NCBI GenBank assembly: GCA_049116335.1
Contig: JAGDYZ010000037.1
Location: forward strand, 62,001-126,000
Source of the DNA: CANMIH01 sp049116335
GTDB lineage: Bacteria; Pseudomonadota; Alphaproteobacteria; Rhodobacterales; Rhodobacteraceae
Reading direction: 5' to 3'
DNA length: 64,000 nucleotides
The position numbers and the translations under genes are program-made. This document shows, one piece after another, positions 1-7,879 of this stretch (position 1 is the first letter of the stretch; every line of letters starts with the position of its first letter). The notes under the pieces were generated by a model. It was not told the origin of the DNA and ran no database searches. It was given only the letters and a program-made list of their open reading frames with translations.

Positions 1-765
1 CTTGTCACCCTAGGTTGGGAAGACATGCGTGCCTTTGTCACCGCCGCTGAGGCCGAAGGTTGCCCTGTGATCCTACAGGCCGGCCCTTCGTGCCGCGAAC
101 ACACGCCTCTGCCCATCCTTGGAAAAATGTTCCAGCATCTGGCCGAAACGGCCTCGGTGCCCGTGGTCGCACATCTTGACCACGGCTATAGCGCCGAAGA
201 GTGCCGCGTCGCCATCGACTGCGGGTTCACCTCGGTGATGTTTGACGGATCTCGTAAACCGCTTGCGCAGAATATTGAGGAAACGGCCGCCATAGCTGAA
301 ATGGCCCATGCTGCGGGCGTGTCCTGTGAAGGTGAGATCGGTTTTGTTGGCTATTCCGGAGGCGAAAGTTCAGCTGGAACCGACCCAGATGAGGCTGCTC
401 AGTTCGCACGAGACACAGGCGTCGACGCCATGGCGATCTCGGTTGGGAATGTGCACCTACAACAGGAGAAACAGGGCGGGCTAGATGAGCCCCGCATTCG
501 AGCGATTGAAGCCGTTACTCAAGTCCCATTGGTCATACATGGCGGATCGGGGGTACCCATAGCGCAACGCAGATCGCTGGCTTTGGGGTCGAATGTCTGC
601 AAATTCAATGTCGGGACAGAGCTGCGTCTCGCCTTTGGAGATGCGCTTCGCACGGCGGTCACACGCGACCCCGACAGGTTTGACCGTATTCAGATCCTCA
701 AAGACACCCATGACCCTATGGTTGCTGCATGTCGTCAGGTCTTGCGGCCCTTGAAAAACCCCTAG
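1..765 (+). CDS. class II fructose-bisphosphate/tagatose aldolase family protein, 5' end cut off by the window
   Basis: Zinc-dependent class II aldolase, which splits or joins a ketose bisphosphate and dihydroxyacetone phosphate in the cytoplasm. The frame is open from base 1, so the true start lies before the window and the first ATG at 25 is internal. Visible family marks are AHLDHG (catalytic Asp and first zinc His, near residue 58), FDGS, CEGEIG (zinc-region Glu), VIHGGSG (zinc His and phosphate loop) and KFNVGTELR (phosphate-binding end of the barrel). At about 254 visible residues it is near full length for the short GatY/KbaY/FbaA-like branch. Family membership is clear; whether the substrate is fructose, tagatose or another sugar phosphate cannot be read from the sequence. 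It is followed by the tmRNA gene. Confidence 0.85.
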   Translation, partial: LVTLGWEDMRAFVTAAEAEGCPVILQAGPSCREHTPLPILGKMFQHLAETASVPVVAHLDHGYSAEECRVAIDCGFTSVMFDGSRKPLAQNIEETAAIAEMAHAAGVSCEGEIGFVGYSGGESSAGTDPDEAAQFARDTGVDAMAISVGNVHLQQEKQGGLDEPRIRAIEAVTQVPLVIHGGSGVPIAQRRSLALGSNVCKFNVGTELRLAFGDALRTAVTRDPDRFDRIQILKDTHDPMVAACRQVLRPLKNP

Positions 766-863
766 GCTAACTCTCTGGATGTATTCACGGAATCCGTGCC
801 TCACGTGCTGACCGAAAACGGAAAACAGCCAAATGGCGCCAGAAAAATTTTGCGATACCCCCT

Positions 864-891
864 TTGCATCCCTCATCAGAAACCTTATGTG
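864..891 (+). promoter_or_regulatory. probable sigma-70 promoter of ssrA
   Basis: TTGCAT at 864-869 and TATGTG at 886-891 are separated by 16 bases, which would start transcription near 898, just before the acceptor part of the tmRNA. This is read by eye and has no independent support beyond its correct placement. Confidence 0.4.
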
Positions 892-897
892 AGAGAT

Positions 898-1206
898 GTT
901 CCTTCGGGATCTATGGGCATAAACGCGCGTATAATAAACGGATCGGACCCGGGGGCGGTACCCGGCGTCTCCACCAATCATCCTTCGTTTGAGGATCATG
1001 GGGACGAAATAGGATCGACGAACGCGTAAAAACGTAGCTTTGCTTCGGTGAGATACCACCGTTATCGGTTCAGAAAGTACAATTGCAAACGACAATCGTG
1101 CTCCGGTAGCTCTGGCTGCGTAAGCAGTTCGAGAGATCGAAACTTAAGTCCTTTCGCCTAGCCGCGTGAGGCGGGGTTCGGAGGTACCTGGCAACAGAAA
1201 CCTCCA
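898..1206 (+). ncRNA. ssrA: tmRNA, circularly permuted two-piece form
   Basis: Trans-translation RNA that rescues stalled ribosomes and tags the nascent chain for proteolysis. The order is permuted as known for alphaproteobacteria: the acceptor piece comes first and ends in CCA at 976, then a short spacer (977-999), then the coding piece beginning GGGGACG at 1000. GGGGACG pairs over 7 bp with CGTCTCC at 967-973 (one G-U), forming the acceptor stem. The tag frame runs from the resume codon GCA at 1085 to TAA at 1121 and encodes ANDNRAPVALAA, ending in the ClpX signal LAA. The coding piece probably ends with the hairpin GGAGGT/ACCTCC around 1180-1206. The outer ends are approximate; the core is not in doubt. 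It converges on the halogenase gene. Confidence 0.93.
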
Positions 1207-1214
1207 CTTTCCCT

Positions 1215-2849
1215 TTACAGCAATGCGGTTTCTGCTTGGTCATTTTGCGACATCATTGGCATCTCAAGTTGACCGCCGCGTTCCAGAGTGCGCCTTTCTC
1301 GGCTGCCTAACTCTCCGCGAATGTCGCGAAGCAAATGCCTGTGATCCGCGGATTTTTCGGCGATCGAAGCAAAATGGGCGCGACGGTTCGCAACGAATTC
1401 CCACCAGGCATCTTCGTCGAGATCCAAGACAGATCCGAAATTGGGCGCCGCATACCCCATCTCGTATACGCGTTTGCCGAGAAGCACGGTGTGATAGGTG
1501 TAAACAGAAAACAGCGAGCCATTCTTGAGATCGTAGTGCCCGGGAAGGACGTGACGCCAAAGCTCAAGGTTTTCGGCCAGTGTATCGGGAACTTCCAATT
1601 GCTCGCGCGCGTCGATCCAATAGTCGCTGTCCGTGCGGTTGTTCAACGTGTAGTGCAGACAAATGAAGTCACGCACCTCATCATAGAGGTTCTCCATCTG
1701 TTGATTGAACCTTTGGCGCAGAGGCGCAGCATAGCTGGTGTCTGGGAAATACGTGATCAGGAACCGCACAGCCATTTCGATCATGTGGATGGCCGTCGAT
1801 TCAAGCGGTTCAATGAACCCACCTGAGAGACCAACAGCAACACAGTTTTTCACCCAAAGTTTGCGATTGCGGCCAACCCGCATGGGGATAATCCGCGGTT
1901 CGGCATTCCGCCCAGCGGGACCTAACCATTTAAGGAATTCTTCCCGAGCCTGTTCGTCACTGCGGTGAGCACTCGAATAGACATATCCGGTACCGATGCG
2001 GTTGTAGAGCGGGACCCGCCATGTCCACCCTGCCCCAAGTGCTGTTGACCGTGTCATCGGCTCAATCTGGTCACTTTGATGCGGGATCTGCACGGCCATG
2101 GCTTTGTCATTGGCAAGATACCGCGAGTAATCGATAAACTCACTTCCAAGGGCCTGATTGATGATCAACCCGCGAAACCCAGTGCAATCCAGAACCAGCT
2201 CAACGAGACGACGCCCCTCTTTTTCAAGATGCAGCGCGGCAACATTGCCTTCCTCATTCAGCTCGACATCCTGAAGATTGTCGAACACGTGCTCGACCCC
2301 TTTGGCGACACATTGGTCCCGGAGCAGAGCGGCGAATTTACCCGCATCCAAATGATAGGCGAAATTCACATCACGCTGAAACTCTGGGGCGCGAAACCCA
2401 CGCGGGCCGCGCATCCCTTCGCGTAGGTCCAAACAGGGCGCACTCAGGTGAACAAAATCCAGATCTCCGGCACCGAATCTTAGGAAGTAATTGGCCAAAT
2501 CCAGACCTTTGAGCGGAGGCGGAGATTCAAAGGGATTAACGAACTGGATGGGTTTGCCGTGTTCATCGACATTCCAATGATCGAACAACACACCAAGCTT
2601 GAACGAACTGTTGCAGGCGCTGAAAAATTGCTGCTCCGAAATACCACATTCTTTAAGCGTGCGCGGCATACCGGGTACCGTGGCCTCGCCAACTCCAACC
2701 GTTGGAATGTTGGGAGACTCTATCAAGGTGACCTTGATGGGTTTGCCGGTTTTCGGGTTCTTACCCAGGGTATGGTTGAGCAAAAGAGCCGCGAGCCAAC
2801 CTGCAGTGCCGCCTCCGACAATTGTAACTGAAGAAATTGGATCAGACAT
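1215..2849 (-). CDS. flavin-dependent tryptophan halogenase family protein
   Basis: FADH2-dependent halogenase of the PrnA/RebH family (544 aa), which makes hypohalous acid at the flavin and passes it through a tunnel to a substrate lysine. Features seen: Rossmann GGGTAGW near residue 12, GVGEATVP near 52, the conserved lysine in SFKLGV (about K84), the family hallmark WTWRVP near 274 (WxWxIP type) and PLEST, carrying the conserved active-site glutamate. These are the residues known to matter in PrnA, so the enzyme looks intact. No flavin reductase, peptide synthetase or other tailoring gene is adjacent, so the substrate is unknown; free tryptophan or a larger compound are both possible. A ribosome site GGGAGC precedes the ATG. 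Confidence 0.88.
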   Translation of the reverse strand: MSDPISSVTIVGGGTAGWLAALLLNHTLGKNPKTGKPIKVTLIESPNIPTVGVGEATVPGMPRTLKECGISEQQFFSACNSSFKLGVLFDHWNVDEHGKPIQFVNPFESPPPLKGLDLANYFLRFGAGDLDFVHLSAPCLDLREGMRGPRGFRAPEFQRDVNFAYHLDAGKFAALLRDQCVAKGVEHVFDNLQDVELNEEGNVAALHLEKEGRRLVELVLDCTGFRGLIINQALGSEFIDYSRYLANDKAMAVQIPHQSDQIEPMTRSTALGAGWTWRVPLYNRIGTGYVYSSAHRSDEQAREEFLKWLGPAGRNAEPRIIPMRVGRNRKLWVKNCVAVGLSGGFIEPLESTAIHMIEMAVRFLITYFPDTSYAAPLRQRFNQQMENLYDEVRDFICLHYTLNNRTDSDYWIDAREQLEVPDTLAENLELWRHVLPGHYDLKNGSLFSVYTYHTVLLGKRVYEMGYAAPNFGSVLDLDEDAWWEFVANRRAHFASIAEKSADHRHLLRDIRGELGSRERRTLERGGQLEMPMMSQNDQAETALL

Positions 2850-2952
2850 CTTGCTCCCTAACTCACTACCAGTAGCGAGATGCTAACATCGCTTAGAGGC
2901 AAATCAATTGTCTTTCAGAAATTGTTAAAGCTCGCGCCAGTAGAACACTCGA

Positions 2953-3396
2953 ATGGCGAATGATATCTCTCTGTCCTTGGTTCTGCTTACGAAAGTTCTT
3001 GACGAAGTTTGGATCGCCGATGACCCCACCGCAGTCGATCGGCTTTTTCATCCCGAGGCGCAAATCACCGGGCTGGTACCCAATGTAAAACTCGGCCCTC
3101 AGGACTATCGCGAAATGGCAGAACAACTGCGCGAATTGTCACTTCTCAAAAGCTATCGCATCAACGAGACACTTAATGATCTCTCGGGAAAATCTGCCTA
3201 TCTGATCGAGATGGACATTCGCAATTTGGCAACAGAACAAATTGCGACGCAGTCAGGCGTGATTATGATTGAAACTCGTGATGGGTTGTTGAACCGGGTG
3301 CACATCCAAGTCGACATGATGACATATTTTCAAGATCTGGGGCTGCTCCCAGAGGATGCGGCCCTTCTGTGCATGTCGGGAACAAAACTCAGCTGA
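2953..3396 (+). CDS. NTF2-like / SnoaL-like protein, function unknown
   Basis: A 147-residue protein that looks like one NTF2-like cone-fold domain: an N-terminal helical stretch, then IADDPTAVDRLFHPEAQITG and alternating strands, without signal peptide or membrane segment. Members of this fold are used as small isomerases, hydrolases or ligand-binding proteins, so function does not follow. It lies divergently, about 100 bp from the halogenase gene, and 45 bp upstream of the chromate transporter on the same strand. The shared promoter region with the halogenase is suggestive of linked use but nothing more. The assignment rests on overall pattern, not on a diagnostic motif. Confidence 0.6.
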   Translation: MANDISLSLVLLTKVLDEVWIADDPTAVDRLFHPEAQITGLVPNVKLGPQDYREMAEQLRELSLLKSYRINETLNDLSGKSAYLIEMDIRNLATEQIATQSGVIMIETRDGLLNRVHIQVDMMTYFQDLGLLPEDAALLCMSGTKLS

Positions 3397-3441
3397 AACC
3401 GTCAAGAGAGTGTTGCATTCCTCTGTCATGGGGGGCAAGCC

Positions 3442-4692
3442 ATGCCCATGACAACACCCAGCTATTCCACTTTGTTTCGCACCTTCGGCCAGATCGGGAT
3501 CACTTCATTTGGTGGTCCTGCGGCGCAAATTGCTTTGATGCAACGTGTCTTGGTTGATGAACAGCGTTGGCTGTCTCAGGACCAATTCCTACGTGCGTTG
3601 AGCTTTTGCATGCTTCTGCCCGGACCGGAGGCGATGCAGTTGGCGACATATGCGGGGTGGCGGCTTCGCGGCGTGGCCGGAGGGGTGTTGGCCGGTGCCC
3701 TTTTTGTGTTGCCCGGCGCTTTGGTGATCGCAGCCTTGGCTTTGGCCTATGGAGCCTTTGGGGCCCGTCCCGAAACACAAGCGCTTATGTTGGGTGTCAA
3801 AGCCTGCGTGATTGTGATTGTCGCCCAAGCGCTGATCCGTTTGTCACAAAAGGCGCTGGGCTCTCTGACGGCCATTGCACTTGCGCTTGGATCCTTCTTT
3901 GCCATCTTTGCCCTGAACGCCCCCTTCCCGCTTGTGATCGCCCTCAGTGCCGCCGTTGGATATTGGACGAGCAAGAATGATATCGCAGAGGACGTGCCTG
4001 AGGTCACAGGGAAAACCAAACCATCAGTCCTTGTATTGTGGGCATTGGCCTGGCTTGCACCATTGCCTATTCTTTGGCTCTGCGACCAGACGCTCTTGTT
4101 TGAGCTCTCGGCTTTCTTTGCAAAACTCGCGGTTGTTACCTTTGGCGGTGCCTATGCAGTTCTTGCCTATATGGCGCAAGAGGTTGTTCAAAACCGCGCG
4201 TGGCTTGAAACCGGGCAGATGGTTGACGCGCTTGGCCTGGCAGAGACAACCCCTGGGCCACTTATTCTTGTGACCCAATTTGTCGGAATGCTGACCGGAT
4301 ATGTTCAAAGCGGCTTGGTTTTCGCGCTTGTGGCGGGCGTACTGACGCTTTGGATGACCTTCGTGCCCTGTTTCCTATGGATCTTTGCCGGAGCCCCCTA
4401 TGTCGAAACCCTGCTGGGCCGCCCGCGCCTAAGTGCTGCGCTGCGGGCGATATCCTCCGCTGTCGTGGGGGTGATCCTGAATCTTTCGCTTTGGTTTGCA
4501 CTGCATGTAGCTTTTTCGGACATCGGCACGTGGTCGGCTGGGCCCGTCACATTGCCCGCGCCTGTGCTGTCGTCTTTCAACTGGCAGATCCTACCGCTTT
4601 TGGTCCTCGCCTCGGTGATGTTGGTGATGTTGCGTCTCGGTGTCCTGACCACACTGCTGGTTTGTGCCGCACTAAGCTGGTTTCTCGTTTAA
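3442..4692 (+). CDS. chrA: chromate transporter family (CHR, two-domain) protein
   Basis: Integral membrane protein of the ChrA family (416 aa), long-chain type made of two homologous halves. The N-terminal half shows TSFGGPAAQIALM and LPGPEAMQLATY; the C-terminal half repeats the pattern as VTFGGAYAVLAYMAQ and ETTPGPLILVTQFVG, with about ten hydrophobic segments in all. Family members export chromate in exchange with or instead of sulfate, though many environmental homologues have not been tested on chromate. The start at 3442 (MPMTTPSYS) leaves 45 bp after the NTF2-like gene. No chrB-type regulator or sulfate gene is adjacent, so the physiological anion is uncertain. Confidence 0.85.
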   Translation: MPMTTPSYSTLFRTFGQIGITSFGGPAAQIALMQRVLVDEQRWLSQDQFLRALSFCMLLPGPEAMQLATYAGWRLRGVAGGVLAGALFVLPGALVIAALALAYGAFGARPETQALMLGVKACVIVIVAQALIRLSQKALGSLTAIALALGSFFAIFALNAPFPLVIALSAAVGYWTSKNDIAEDVPEVTGKTKPSVLVLWALAWLAPLPILWLCDQTLLFELSAFFAKLAVVTFGGAYAVLAYMAQEVVQNRAWLETGQMVDALGLAETTPGPLILVTQFVGMLTGYVQSGLVFALVAGVLTLWMTFVPCFLWIFAGAPYVETLLGRPRLSAALRAISSAVVGVILNLSLWFALHVAFSDIGTWSAGPVTLPAPVLSSFNWQILPLLVLASVMLVMLRLGVLTTLLVCAALSWFLV

Positions 4693-4762
4693 GCGGTGGA
4701 TTTCTGCCCTTTCGTTCCGCGACAATTCCAATATGCTGAGCGCAAATAAGAAGGGCGGATCT

Positions 4763-5227
4763 ATGTCTTCGGGTATCGACTATGGCAAGCTGATGCATCG
4801 TGCGATGCGCAGCCTCATCCAAGAAGTTTTGGTGAGCATCCAAAAAGATGGCTTGCCGGGGGAACATCACTTTTTCATCACTTTCGACACCGGTTTCCCG
4901 GATGTTGAGATCGCACCGTGGCTGCGCGAGCGGTATCCTAACGAAATGACCGTTGTGATCCAGCACTGGTTTGAAGATCTCGAGGTTGACGACAATGGTT
5001 TTGCGGTCACGCTCAACTTTGGGGAAACACCCGAGCGCTTGGCTATCCCCTATGACGCCATCCAAACCTTTGTCGATCCTTCGGTTGAGTTCGGCCTTCG
5101 GTTTGAATCCCATGATGACGTCGAAGACGACGATCCGACCGATCCAGACGATGATCCAGATGGGACCGTTGAGGATGCACCGCATCAAGATGCCGAAGTG
5201 GTCAGCTTGGACCGCTTCCGTAAGTAA
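4763..5227 (+). CDS. sspB: SspB-family ClpXP adaptor
   Basis: Adaptor that binds tmRNA-tagged proteins and tethers them to ClpX (154 aa). The start is taken at ATG 4763 (MSSGIDYGK) because AAGAAGGG lies at the right distance; an in-frame ATG further up has no such site. Residues 1-115 form the SspB body, ending in a strand-rich segment with LAIPYDAIQTFVDPS. A strongly acidic linker (DDVEDDDPTDPDDDPDG) follows, and the last ten residues, EVVSLDRFRK, match the ClpX-docking tail seen in alphaproteobacterial SspB. It lies about 3.6 kb from ssrA, whose tag it would recognise. A hairpin with T-rich end follows at 5256-5286. Confidence 0.9.
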   Translation: MSSGIDYGKLMHRAMRSLIQEVLVSIQKDGLPGEHHFFITFDTGFPDVEIAPWLRERYPNEMTVVIQHWFEDLEVDDNGFAVTLNFGETPERLAIPYDAIQTFVDPSVEFGLRFESHDDVEDDDPTDPDDDPDGTVEDAPHQDAEVVSLDRFRK

Positions 5228-5255
5228 GGCCCGGTCTATACTATGAAGTTTCGGT

Positions 5256-5290
5256 AACGCGCGGCACCCTAGGGTTGTCGCGCGTTGCTT
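5256..5290 (+). terminator. probable terminator after sspB
   Basis: AACGCGCG at 5256-5263 pairs with CGCGCGTT at 5279-5286, with an inner ACCCTAGGGT palindrome, followed by GCTTTTG. The T run is short, so efficiency is uncertain. Confidence 0.55.
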
Positions 5291-5333
5291 TTGTGCTCAA
5301 TGTGCCAATGAGCATACACAAAGGTACAATTTT

Positions 5334-5894
5334 ATGTCTGCATTACCGCTGTTTTTGGGGCAGCTGATCCGTCGTCCCCACCGTGTTGTTGCGCTCGCCC
5401 CATCGTCCGAAGCTCTGGCGCGTGAGATGGCCGCAGCGCTCCCGGAAGCGCGCGGGGGACCCGTGATAGAATTGGGGGCAGGCACTGGCAAAATCACCCA
5501 AGCTCTACTGGACGCCGGCGTTGCTGAACAGGACCTGCATGCTTTTGAATTGAACGGTGATTTCGTTGACTGTCTTCGTGACGGTTTCCCTAGGATTCAC
5601 GTCCATCATGCGCCTGCCCAATCCATGGGCCAACTCGAGCTAAACAATGTCCGGGCCGTTGTATCCGGCCTGCCCTTTCTGTCCTTTCCCAAATACCTCC
5701 AACTGGCCATTCTGCGCGCCAGCTTTCGCGCCATGGGCCCCGAGGGCGTGTTTATCCAATTCACCTATGGCCCCAATCCTCCGGTTGCGGAACGGGTTCG
5801 AAATGCCCTTGGGTTGACCTGGACCAAGAGCGATAAGGTATGGGGCAACCTGCCGCCCGCTCGGGTCTATGCCTTTCGGCGGAACCTGTTATAA
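5334..5894 (+). CDS. class I SAM-dependent methyltransferase, PmtA-like phospholipid N-methyltransferase
   Basis: Small Rossmann methyltransferase (186 aa). Motif I is VIELGAGTGKITQALL near residue 43, the acidic end of strand 2 is HAFELN, and the segment VVSGLPFLSFPK corresponds to the motif IV/post-IV region of PmtA-like and KsgA-like enzymes. The Rhodobacter-type PmtA converts phosphatidylethanolamine to phosphatidylcholine at the inner face of the membrane, and this length and motif set fit that group. Other roles, such as RNA methylation, cannot be excluded from motifs alone. It stands alone between sspB and fumC on the same strand with about 80-100 bp on each side. Confidence 0.7.
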   Translation: MSALPLFLGQLIRRPHRVVALAPSSEALAREMAAALPEARGGPVIELGAGTGKITQALLDAGVAEQDLHAFELNGDFVDCLRDGFPRIHVHHAPAQSMGQLELNNVRAVVSGLPFLSFPKYLQLAILRASFRAMGPEGVFIQFTYGPNPPVAERVRNALGLTWTKSDKVWGNLPPARVYAFRRNLL

Positions 5895-5975
5895 CCCTGC
5901 GCGCATCTATCCGATTGTGTGCCATGCCACTTAAAGGTATTCGGCATGCAATTGCATACCAAGCAGGAGCCCGAG

Positions 5976-7370
5976 ATGGCAGAGACTCGCACCGAATCCG
6001 ATAGTTTTGGTCCTTTGGAAGTCCCCGCGGACAAATATTGGGGCGCGCAAACCCAGCGCTCGATCATGAATTTCCCTATCGGCTGGGAAAAACAGCCGGT
6101 CGCCATTGTACGCGCCCTTGGCGTGATCAAAAAAGCTTGCGCCATGACCAACAAAGCCAATGGCAAGATGGACGCTAAAATCGCTGACGCAGTGATTGAG
6201 GCCGCCGGCGAAGTCATCGAGGGTAAATTCGACGACAACTTCCCGCTGGTGGTCTGGCAGACCGGTTCAGGCACCCAGTCGAACATGAACTCAAACGAGG
6301 TCATCGCCAACCGTGCGATCGAGATCCTCGGTGGTGTGATTGGCTCCAAAGACCCGGTACACCCCAACGATCACTGCAACATGGGGCAATCGTCCAACGA
6401 CACCTTCCCCACCGCGATGCATATCGCCACCGCGACAAGCGTCCGTGACGTTCTGCTGCCCGGTCTGAAAAAACTTCTCGCGGGTCTCGAAGCCAAGCAA
6501 GAAGAATTCAAAGACATCATCAAAATCGGCCGCACCCACACCCAGGACGCGACGCCTCTGACACTGGGTCAGGAATTCTCCGGTTACGCGCATCAGATCC
6601 GTCAGGGCATTGCCCGTGTCGAGGCCTGCATGCCCGGCATTTATGAACTCGCGCAGGGCGGCACCGCCGTGGGCACCGGTCTGAACACCGCGCCGGGCTG
6701 GAGCGAAGAGGTTGCCGCCAATATGGCCGAGATCTCGGGCCTGCCCTTTGTCACCGCGCCGAATAAATTCGAAGCATTGGCTGCCCATGATGCCATGGTC
6801 TTCCTCTCGGGCGCTTTGGCAACAGTTGCAGGCAGCTGCTACAAAATCGCCAGCGATATCCGCTTCCTGGGGTCCGGTCCGCGTTCGGGTCTGGGTGAGT
6901 TGATCCTGCCTGAGAACGAACCAGGTTCGTCGATTATGCCGGGCAAGGTCAACCCAACTCAGGCCGAAGCGCTGACGCAGGTTGCGGCCCACGTTATGGG
7001 CAATGACGCGGCGATCAAGTTCGCCGGCTCTCAGGGGCATTTTGAACTCAACGTCTACAACCCAATGATGTCCTACAACCTGCTGCAGTCGATCCAGCTT
7101 CTGGGAGATGCAGCCGACAGTTTTACCGAGCGTATGCTCAACGGCATCAAAGCCAACGAGCCCCGCATCGACAAGCTGATGAAGGAATCGCTGATGCTCG
7201 TGACTGCACTGGCTCCTACCATTGGTTATGACAACGCAACCAAAGTGGCCAAGACAGCGCATAAAAACGGCACTACGTTGAAAGAAGAGGCCATTGCGCT
7301 TGGTTTTGTGGACGAGGCCACCTTTGATGCGGTTGTCCGTCCCGAACAGATGATCGGCCCCAAAGCCTGA
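5976..7370 (+). CDS. fumC: class II fumarate hydratase
   Basis: Fumarase C (464 aa) interconverts fumarate and L-malate in the TCA cycle; it is the oxygen-stable, iron-free homotetrameric type. The start is ATG 5976 (MAETRTESDSFGP) with AGGAG eight bases upstream, rather than the further ATG at 5919. Family marks: TGSGTQSNMNSNEV near 97, SSNDTFPTAMH near 139, GRTHTQDATPLTLGQE near 185, and the signature GSSIMPGKVNPTQ near 317, which carries the catalytic loop serine. Length matches the E. coli enzyme. A strong terminator follows, so the small genes downstream probably use another start. Confidence 0.97.
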   Translation: MAETRTESDSFGPLEVPADKYWGAQTQRSIMNFPIGWEKQPVAIVRALGVIKKACAMTNKANGKMDAKIADAVIEAAGEVIEGKFDDNFPLVVWQTGSGTQSNMNSNEVIANRAIEILGGVIGSKDPVHPNDHCNMGQSSNDTFPTAMHIATATSVRDVLLPGLKKLLAGLEAKQEEFKDIIKIGRTHTQDATPLTLGQEFSGYAHQIRQGIARVEACMPGIYELAQGGTAVGTGLNTAPGWSEEVAANMAEISGLPFVTAPNKFEALAAHDAMVFLSGALATVAGSCYKIASDIRFLGSGPRSGLGELILPENEPGSSIMPGKVNPTQAEALTQVAAHVMGNDAAIKFAGSQGHFELNVYNPMMSYNLLQSIQLLGDAADSFTERMLNGIKANEPRIDKLMKESLMLVTALAPTIGYDNATKVAKTAHKNGTTLKEEAIALGFVDEATFDAVVRPEQMIGPKA

Positions 7371-7437
7371 TCTGAAACATCACTTCCAGAGCTTCTTCTT
7401 TTATAAAATACTCTGGGGGTGAGCCGCTTTGCGGCGA

Positions 7438-7456
7438 GGGGGCAACGCCCCCTTTT
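7438..7456 (+). terminator. rho-independent terminator after fumC
   Basis: GGGGGC at 7438-7443, loop AAC, GCCCCC at 7447-7452, then TTTT. A common Rhodobacterales style of terminator, sitting 68 bp after the fumC stop. Confidence 0.8.
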
Positions 7457-7487
7457 CTTATGCCCACTCACGCGTTAGCCTGTGAGA

Positions 7488-7661
7488 ATGAGCAATGTCA
7501 TCAATCTCAATCAGGCCCGCAAAGCCAAATCCCGTGACAACAAACGCCAACAGGCCGATGTCAACGCGGTTAAATTTGGTCGCACCAAATCTCTGAAAAC
7601 TCTGGAAGAAAAACAGGCAGAGAAATCAGCCCGTGATTTGGATGGGCATAAATCCGAATGA
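7488..7661 (+). CDS. DUF4169 family small basic protein
   Basis: A 57-residue protein starting MSNVINLNQARKAKSRD and ending RDLDGHKSE. The N-terminal VINLN-ARK pattern, central NAVKFGRTK and C-terminal RDLDGHK are, as I recall them, the defining features of the alphaproteobacterial DUF4169 family. It is highly charged, lacks a signal peptide or membrane segment and is probably helical. Its stop overlaps the start of the next gene (ATGA, 7658-7661), so the two are translationally coupled. Function is unknown. Conserved fumC - DUF4169 - ribbon-helix-helix order is my expectation for Rhodobacterales and should be checked. Confidence 0.82.
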   Translation: MSNVINLNQARKAKSRDNKRQQADVNAVKFGRTKSLKTLEEKQAEKSARDLDGHKSE

Positions 7662-7879
7662 GCGGCCGACCGGTTAAACATTCTCTTACCCTCAGCGGTC
7701 ATAGAACCTCTGTGTCGCTGGAAGATATCTTCTGGCGCGAATTTCGCAGGATTGCTGCGGATAAATCCATCCCAATCAATGCTCTTGCCGCCGAAATTGA
7801 CGCTGACCGAGATCCGGAAGTTGGGCTCGCATCCTCTATTCGGGTCTTTGTTCTGCGCGAGGCACTTGGCGAGATCTGA
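7658..7879 (+). CDS. ribbon-helix-helix domain protein
   Basis: A 73-residue protein consisting almost entirely of a ribbon-helix-helix fold: a basic N-terminal strand (KHSLTLSGHRTSVSLED) followed by two helices (IFWREFRRIAADKSI and INALAAEIDADR) and a C-terminal tail. The strand pattern with alternating polar residues fits DNA contact by a dimer. It overlaps the DUF4169 gene by 4 bp, and its stop (7877-7879) abuts the stop of the convergent ABC gene (7880) with no base between. Such proteins are often small regulators or antitoxins, but there is no toxin partner here unless DUF4169 plays such a role, which is speculation. Confidence 0.78.
   Translation: MSGRPVKHSLTLSGHRTSVSLEDIFWREFRRIAADKSIPINALAAEIDADRDPEVGLASSIRVFVLREALGEI

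Noticed and set aside
481..1095. Long open frame on the minus strand over the end of the aldolase and the tmRNA
   Set aside because: It runs antisense through a clear aldolase and a structured RNA, has no family pattern, and is explained by chance in GC-rich DNA.
1166..1528. Plus-strand frames within the halogenase, and many similar frames antisense to glnE, mfd, fumC and hemA
   Set aside because: They overlap well-supported genes along their whole length and show composition of shadow frames (runs of Arg, Pro, Ala, Ser) without family motifs.
7658..7879. Ribbon-helix-helix protein as an antitoxin
   Set aside because: No toxin fold in the neighbour; DUF4169 is too short and basic to match known toxins. 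Left as a regulator candidate.
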